A stretch of 64,000 nt of DNA from Clarireedia homoeocarpa (Eukaryota > Ascomycota > Leotiomycetes > Helotiales > Rutstroemiaceae): NCBI GenBank assembly GCA_001465935.1, contig LNKV01000051.1:244690-308689 (forward strand), written 5' to 3'. Shown here piece after piece: positions 59,006-64,000 of this stretch. Positions within the stretch are counted from its first letter, which is position 1. Each line of letters starts with the position of its first letter. Both the position numbers and the translations under genes were made by a program. The notes below the pieces were generated by a model. That model was not told the origin of the DNA. It did not search any database and worked only from the letters and a program-made list of their open reading frames with translations.

Positions 59006-59331
59006 TTGGTACTTGGTAAAAGGGTCAAAGAGTTGCTTGAGTGCGTGAGTAGTTCTTCACTTCATCCCCCCTGACTTGTATTACCCCAGCCGAATTCAAC
59101 CAATTGTGTTGTTTTTGCTTGTGTTGCTGTGTGGAATGCCCGCCAGATTTGGATGCTTTCGGTCCCTGGCATGGCCTAGCACATGGCACATGGCATTAAC
59201 AAATGAGATGAACTGCATTCAGTGGTTGTCTTGAGGCTTACGTAACATGGGACGTGCATATGCATAAACGGTTGTTGCCCTGCATAAGCTTCATTTTGCA
59301 GTATATACTTTGTATATTTTGTTTCGCTTGT

Positions 59332-59403
59332 ATAACTCGCGTGCATAACTCGCGTGCATAACTCGCGTGCATAACTCGCGTGCATAACTCGCGTGCATAA
59401 CTC
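59332..59403. repeat. 13-base tandem repeat (ATAACTCGCGTGC)
   Basis: Five complete, nearly identical copies of ATAACTCGCGTGC plus a partial one follow head to tail. The unit is unrelated to the array 330 bases upstream. The minus-strand frame across it reads a repeated short peptide and is not a gene. Confidence 0.85.
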
Positions 59404-59799
59404 ACTCGCACAACTCCAATGAGGAATAACCTGGTGTAACCCTAGATGGTCACGAGCTTTTGCGCTTCTTACGCGCCTCGATCGCAGTAACAAAGAACTT
59501 TCCAAAGAAAGAAGCAAAGACAACTTACATATATACTATCAATTCTTTATACCCATACTGTATACTATCAATTCTTTATACCTATACAATTACTTCCCCG
59601 TATTATTAGGTCGCTGCTGTACCAAGTACACTTATGCGTTATGGCTTTTCGGCTCTCATATCATTCTGGAAATATCCCACCCTAGTATATGACATATATC
59701 TCAATACACCAGGATTGCTATCGACAGCGAGATTACTACAACCAATCTTAACATCCTTTCGTTTCTAACCGTATCTTCACGCCACGAGCTCAGCTAGTA

Positions 59800-61622
59800 A
59801 TGCCCTTCCCGTTCATTCATCTCTGCATTTTGCTAGAGGAATTAGAAGGAGCTCTTCTCAGTCCAACCCCGCTTCTTCCATCCACGCTCAACTCCAAGAA
59901 GGAGGACTTCACCGTGAGATGGCACGCGCGTTTTAGTAACAGTATCAATGCTATCCATCGCGACGATCCCGCTTTGATCTTTGCTCTAAGTCCGGAGAAG
60001 TTGGTCGACCGAGATTATGGATTCAATGAAGAGACCCTTTCCCGCTTCATCGCGAGGACTCTCCAGATGCCTTTGGCCGACTACGAACGCTGGAGATCAT
60101 GGCCGAACCTTGCAAGCTACAGGACTGAGGCGAGAGGTGCGTCTGGTTCAGTGGTTAACACTTTGGTCAGGAATGATCTTGGTTCCAGGGTGGAGAGAAT
60201 TATGAGGGAAATGGGACGCGATACGGTCAGTAGTTACTCTCTATGATAAGGACTGGGGTTCACTTCACCAGCATATCCATTCTCAACAGACTTTCTAATA
60301 ACGTTAAGCACTTTGACCTCAAAACATGTGCTAAGATCTACACAATCTAGGTCCAAGAAGTACATCTTCTACATAAGAAGATCACTGTCGAGGAAGTTGA
60401 CAATGCTTTGATCATCGCTGCTGCGAACAACGAAGGGTCGTCAGATGCAATAAAGTCTCTTGCCCGTGACCATGATCGGAATGTCTTCACACGACCTCTT
60501 GAAAGACTGTACTTGAAACTTGGAAGCAATCAAGCCAAATGGCTCACACGGCTGTTACTGAAGGACTATGGTTTTAAAGTTCCTACGGTATTCAATGTCG
60601 GATCCCAACATACAAGCTTCTCCAGTTCTCTGAAAGTAACGGCAGAAGTTGATTGGAAAAACATCATCCCAATTCGTCGAGAAGGCTCCAATATCATGAA
60701 GCCTATCGCGTTTCAACAGACACATAAGATGATTGAAGCTTTTCCTGAACCTAGTATCAAGGCAATTCCGTCGAGAGGAATGGCTTCGCGTTCTAATGTT
60801 TTACAACCACTATCACAGAGTAGACTTATATTAGTTGAAGGGGCACCATCTTCCATCAATTCTCAGATTGCCGCAAGGCATACAATTAGAGAAACTACAG
60901 ACTCAGGAGCATCATCTACCACGAGCAAGCGCCCTTTGGCTGAGTCGACATCATCCACTCTCAATTCCCAACTAGCGGGAAGACTTTCACCAAGAAAGCA
61001 AGCTTTGTTCACACGTGATTGTTTACCTGACAATGCAGGATCTTCTAGACGAGCATCATCTTTGCACACTAGAAATCCATTACCACAGCCGTCTCCAACT
61101 ACATCCGATCTCTCCTCTAGGAAAACTAAAACATCTAGGAAGGCATTCAATCCATGTCGTCAGAAATCGCCAACAATGAGGTCTCCAATTTCCGTCGGCT
61201 GCGCCATCACCAAAGGATCCGGCCAATGTCAAATATCGACCAAAGTCTGCCAATTCTCCAACTGCGTCTTCATCATATCACCCGACGTAAGGTCCATCCG
61301 ACACCTACCAGACGATCTCATCAAACCTCACGGAGCCACCTACACAACATCTCTACAAGCACTTGCACGCAAAGCCCTTCCACGCAGATGCCCTGAGACC
61401 GGTCGAAAGGTCCGCAAGATTGCACTGGTAGAGTCCAAGAAACGAGAAGATACGATTGCATACATGCGTGAGATTGAACATCTTGGTTTGAAGAGATCAA
61501 ATGGAGATCGTGAGTATGTGGAAGTGTTTGATTGGAGGTTATTGGAGAAGATTGCGATGGAGGAGGCAGGAAGTAGGTTTAGTTATAATATTTGGAAAAA
61601 ATATTGGGTAGGTGCGGCGTAG
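59800..61622 (+). CDS. DNA-ligase-IV-like protein lacking the ligase core, with BRCT-like C-terminus
   Basis: Exons are 59800..60225 and 60351..61622 (125-base intron), giving 565 residues. The N-terminal 250 residues follow the DNA_ligase_A_N pattern of ligase IV: MPFPFIHLCILLEELEGALL, INAIHRDDPALIFALSPEKL and DRDYGFNEETLSRFIARTL. After the intron come KKITVEEVDNALIIAAANNE and SNQAKWLTRLLLKDYGFKVP. The nucleotidyltransferase domain should follow, but no KxDG motif or other ligase motif is seen anywhere. Instead there is a Ser/Thr-rich stretch (about 300-440). The C-terminus (FSNCVFIISPDVRSIRHLPD, KPHGATYTT, VRKIALVESKKREDTIAYMR and VEVFDWRLLEKIA) is BRCT-like, with the hallmark Trp. It could be a non-catalytic partner in end joining or an old truncated paralogue; the assignment is inference. 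Confidence 0.75.
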
Positions 61623-63018
61623 GTGGTTTGGTTAGGACATGTGTTTGGTACAGGGTTTTTGGATAAGGGGTTTGATTGCTCTTAAGATGGAAGCGATTAG
61701 CAATGTGGAGTTTTTGGAGATCATACGGTAAAAGTAGGCAGCCTTTCAGAGCGGTTTTGGAGGAGTTGAGTTCTGGTTACCGTAGGGACATGGGATTTGG
61801 AATACCCATCATATCCGGCGTTGTAGAATATCCTCTTTATTCACTTGATACCCATGGAGCTTAGCATAGAATAAGATATATGAATCAAGACATGATGATC
61901 ACATAATTGAACCTTTCGAAGTGCGTTCGTTGCTTGACGAATCATTATCGGCAGCAACTACTAACAAGTATTGCAAACCTTAAAACACCAAGGTTGTGCG
62001 GTGCAAAAATACCTCTACGAAGTACCACAACCCCCAGGATCAGTCCATCAGCTCACCTTTCCTTACCCCTAAGGTCTAAACGGACCTCCTGATTTCAAAA
62101 CTCAAACTAAATCACATCACATGACCTGTCTCTCCATAAGTAGAACCACCAGATACAAAGGAGTTGACCGTCACGAACCAAATAACTTATCGATAGTTGT
62201 CTGCTTTTACAGAGGAATCCGCATCTTGGTGATAGTTGTAATAATAGTACTGATTATATATGGTCTTTTTCACTTGCTGTCAAGCCGAAATATCGTCGAC
62301 TATTTCCACACTCAGTTGGGTCAGTGAAGGAAAGGAAAGGGAAGGGAAGGAAAGAAAAGCAGATAGTATACACAGCAATCATTCAAACACACCATTTGGC
62401 TCTATACATCTCCTGAGCATCGATTCTTGTGTGATGTGAGGTGAGCGGGTGGGTGGAAAAGTGGTCTTAGGTAGTTACATCATCCCACCTATACGCGCTA
62501 AGTTAGTTAGGCTTTGGACCCATCCATCCATCTATCCATGGCAGAGAGAATGGAATGTTCTTGAGGTCCCGCTATGCGGATTACTGAAATACAGTACAGT
62601 AGTTTGAGTGGGCGGACTGATACGGAGAGGAGAGAAAGTGGGTTGATTGATTCATGAAATGGAATGGAATGTTCGGTCTAACATGCCAAGTGGAAGATGA
62701 TGATGCAACGACAGTGGGTTTGCAAGTGCAAGTGTAAGCGTCACCGAGCGTGATAGATGGTCAAGTGTACCTGCGTTTGAGCTCTGTTACTATGATTTGA
62801 TTTTTTAGAACTTGGGTAATTAGGTGGACTTGGTGTCCGGTTGGGCGAAGGATTAAATATATAAAGACGAGTGGTGGACATCCTGCTGTGTGTATTTACT
62901 TTCTTAATATAAGTCTATCTATACCATACATTTCCCATTCTTCAACCACACACTCTCATCTCCTTTGATCCTTCTCTATCTATCTCTACCACACATACAT
63001 TCGACAACCAAACCCCAA
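61623..63018. other. Intergenic, 1.4 kb, promoter side of the decarboxylase gene
   Basis: No gene is supported. A 68-codon plus-strand frame at 62121-62327 contains a hydrophobic stretch (ILVIVVIIVLIIYGLFHLL) but lacks other support. Short repeats include GGAAAG units near 62328-62352 and ATCC units at 62522-62538. The last 160 bases contain a TATA-like element and CT/CA-rich leader. Confidence 0.55.
62858..62865 (+). promoter_or_regulatory. TATA-like element upstream of the decarboxylase gene
   Basis: TATATAAA lies about 160 bases before the ATG at 63019 and is followed by a pyrimidine/CA-rich leader. A clear TATA box is typical of strongly inducible fungal genes, which would fit a phenolic-acid-responsive enzyme. 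Assignment by position and sequence only. Confidence 0.5.
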
Positions 63019-63708
63019 ATGCCCACCCAACACGCCGAAACCGATCCTGCTATCCTTCCGCAATGGGAGAAGGATCTGAAAGATGTTCATCTCCTCTATG
63101 ACTATAACGCCAAAGATGCAAATGGCAAGCCGGAAAAATGGAGATATGAGATGTAAGGCTCCTTCCTTTCTAATCTTACATTATCCTTCTCCTAATCATC
63201 TGCCCTCCCATCATCCATCCCCCATCTCCATCCCCCCCCCGCACCCTCAAACCATCCCCCACCCCCTCTATCCACTCACCAAACCAACTCACACCCCTCC
63301 CCCTCCCGCAGGTACTTCGCCCACCCCACCCTAATAATCTACGCTATCCACGGGGGCCCCATGGCCGGCCGCCTCAACTACCAACGCTGCTCCTACCAAT
63401 GCATCCGGGCCACTGAGCTGTGGCAAGTGAACTGGCTGGAAGAAACGGGGACCATCTGCTCGCTGGTGTACGACATCCCGCGCGGGCAAATCACCACTCT
63501 GCTCGCGTTCAGCCAGGGGCACTGGGAGAACCCGGCGCGCGCGCACGGCGACAAGCGCAACGCGGAGGATCTGCAGCGCTGGCGGGAGCTGGCCCGTGTC
63601 GGCGCGCAGACGGATAGGTATTTGTTGGGGGAGCAGGCGGAGGTGGTGAGGGTTTTTAGGGGGAGGGGGGAGTTGGGGTGGGTGGAGGAGGGGGTGGAAA
63701 CCATGTAG
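63019..63708 (+). CDS. Phenolic acid decarboxylase
   Basis: Exons are 63019..63152 and 63312..63708 (159-base, C-rich intron), giving 176 residues, the normal size. The start is the ATG of MPTQHAETDP; the frame extends upstream only through a TTG. Family landmarks are in order: LKDVHLLYDYNAKDANGKPE with WRYEMYF, the conserved Tyr pair being LYDY; then IHGGPMAGRLNYQRCSY, in which the Arg corresponds to the catalytic Arg; and VNWLEETGTICSLVYD, in which the Glu of EETGT corresponds to the catalytic Glu. A C-terminal QGHWENPARAHGDKR follows. The enzyme removes CO2 from ferulic, p-coumaric or caffeic acid to give vinylphenols, a detoxification step for plant phenolics. Assignment to the PAD family is strong; the preferred substrate is not visible. 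Exon 2 is GC-rich. Confidence 0.92.
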
Positions 63709-63898
63709 TTCTAGAGGGATGTGAAAAGGGTGGGGGGGAGAGAGGGAGCTTAAGAAGATGTTAATATTGGGTAATGGGTCCTGAAAGAGTCTCATTGTTG
63801 GAGGGAGTCGCAGCAAATTTCTACTTGTTCGGCGAGGGGCTGAAGGACTCAGCATTAATATTCCAAAGCATGCTTAGCGGCGTTTTGGAGTTGGAAGT

Positions 63899-63919
63899 GT
63901 ACCAAACTTCATTTGGTAC
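63899..63919. repeat. Perfect short inverted repeat
   Basis: GTACCAAA and TTTGGTAC form an 8-base perfect stem around a 5-base loop (CTTCA), about 190 bases after the decarboxylase stop. It could be a palindromic protein-binding site or a hairpin in the 3' region; nothing else supports a role. Confidence 0.55.
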
Positions 63920-64000
63920 ATAAATTATTTTTGAGCTATTCCAGACACATACGACCATAGATCAAGGAGAAATGGGCATCCCGTCCGCTCTGCCATACAC

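Larger units (their letters stand above)
58270..59799. other. Intergenic, 1.5 kb with two tandem-repeat arrays
   Basis: This is a divergent region between the DUF4048 and ligase-like genes. It holds the repeat arrays at 58851-59005 and 59332-59403, described separately. A 20-base segment around ATACTATCAATTCTTTATAC also occurs twice (about 59535 and 59562). No gene is supported. Confidence 0.6.

Noticed and set aside
58851..59403. Repeat arrays considered as CRISPR-like
   Set aside because: Units are contiguous without spacers and the genome is eukaryotic.
62121..62327. 68-codon frame with a transmembrane-like stretch
   Set aside because: Short, AT-rich and without leader, homology or neighbours; could be real but is not supported.
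1..64000. tRNA genes
   Set aside because: Looked by eye for B-box-like GGTTCGAATCC on both strands; the few GTTCGAA hits lie in coding exons or lack a partner A-box. A tRNAscan-SE run would be decisive.

Overview
This window looks like a chromosomal segment of a filamentous ascomycete (Pezizomycotina). The genes carry one to four short introns (42-159 bp) with GTRNGT-type donors, CTAAC/CTGAC-like branch points and YAG acceptors. Gene content is also typical: heterokaryon-incompatibility (HET) loci, a Zn2Cys6 regulator, a CRH-type GH16 enzyme, a phenolic acid decarboxylase and DUF4048. A placement in Leotiomycetes/Helotiales is an impression, not something I could test. I saw no tRNA, rRNA, transposase or CRISPR array.

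Layout. 1-5.4 kb is gene-poor, with a frame-shifted relic of a small secreted protein and long microsatellite/minisatellite tracts. 5.4-9 kb holds a membrane-anchored GH16 cell-wall enzyme and a CutC-family protein. 9-13 kb is mostly a decayed HET gene and featureless DNA. 13-29 kb is conserved housekeeping: Ctk1/Cdk12 kinase, MCM5 and Vps54 (MCM5 and Vps54 divergent), then a BTB protein with FG motifs and a Zn2Cys6 factor. 29-34 kb encodes one 1,439-residue protein with three CbxX/CfqX AAA domains. 34-39.5 kb is a second gene-poor island with a tail-anchored BTB protein, a paralogue of the first, and a second decayed HET gene. 40-64 kb is dense again: two unnamed proteins, a D-2-hydroxyglutarate/D-lactate dehydrogenase, proteasome alpha4, a CHY zinc-finger protein, the TFIIH helicase XPB/Ssl2, a PQ-loop transporter, an NADH pyrophosphatase, a DUF4048 protein, a DNA-ligase-IV-like protein without a ligase core, and a phenolic acid decarboxylase.

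The genes do not form one pathway or cluster. The recurrent theme is alternation of conserved blocks with accessory islands where HET genes decay and repeats accumulate. Most conserved genes are arranged divergently over 0.3-0.6 kb or convergently. The points most worth a second look are the core-less ligase-IV-like protein, the 7-nt microexon in the proteasome gene, the 5-nt first coding exon of the CHY gene, the two BTB paralogues and the pattern of lesions in the pseudogenes. Exon boundaries were read by eye from splice signals, reading frame and family conservation; no alignment or transcript data were available.
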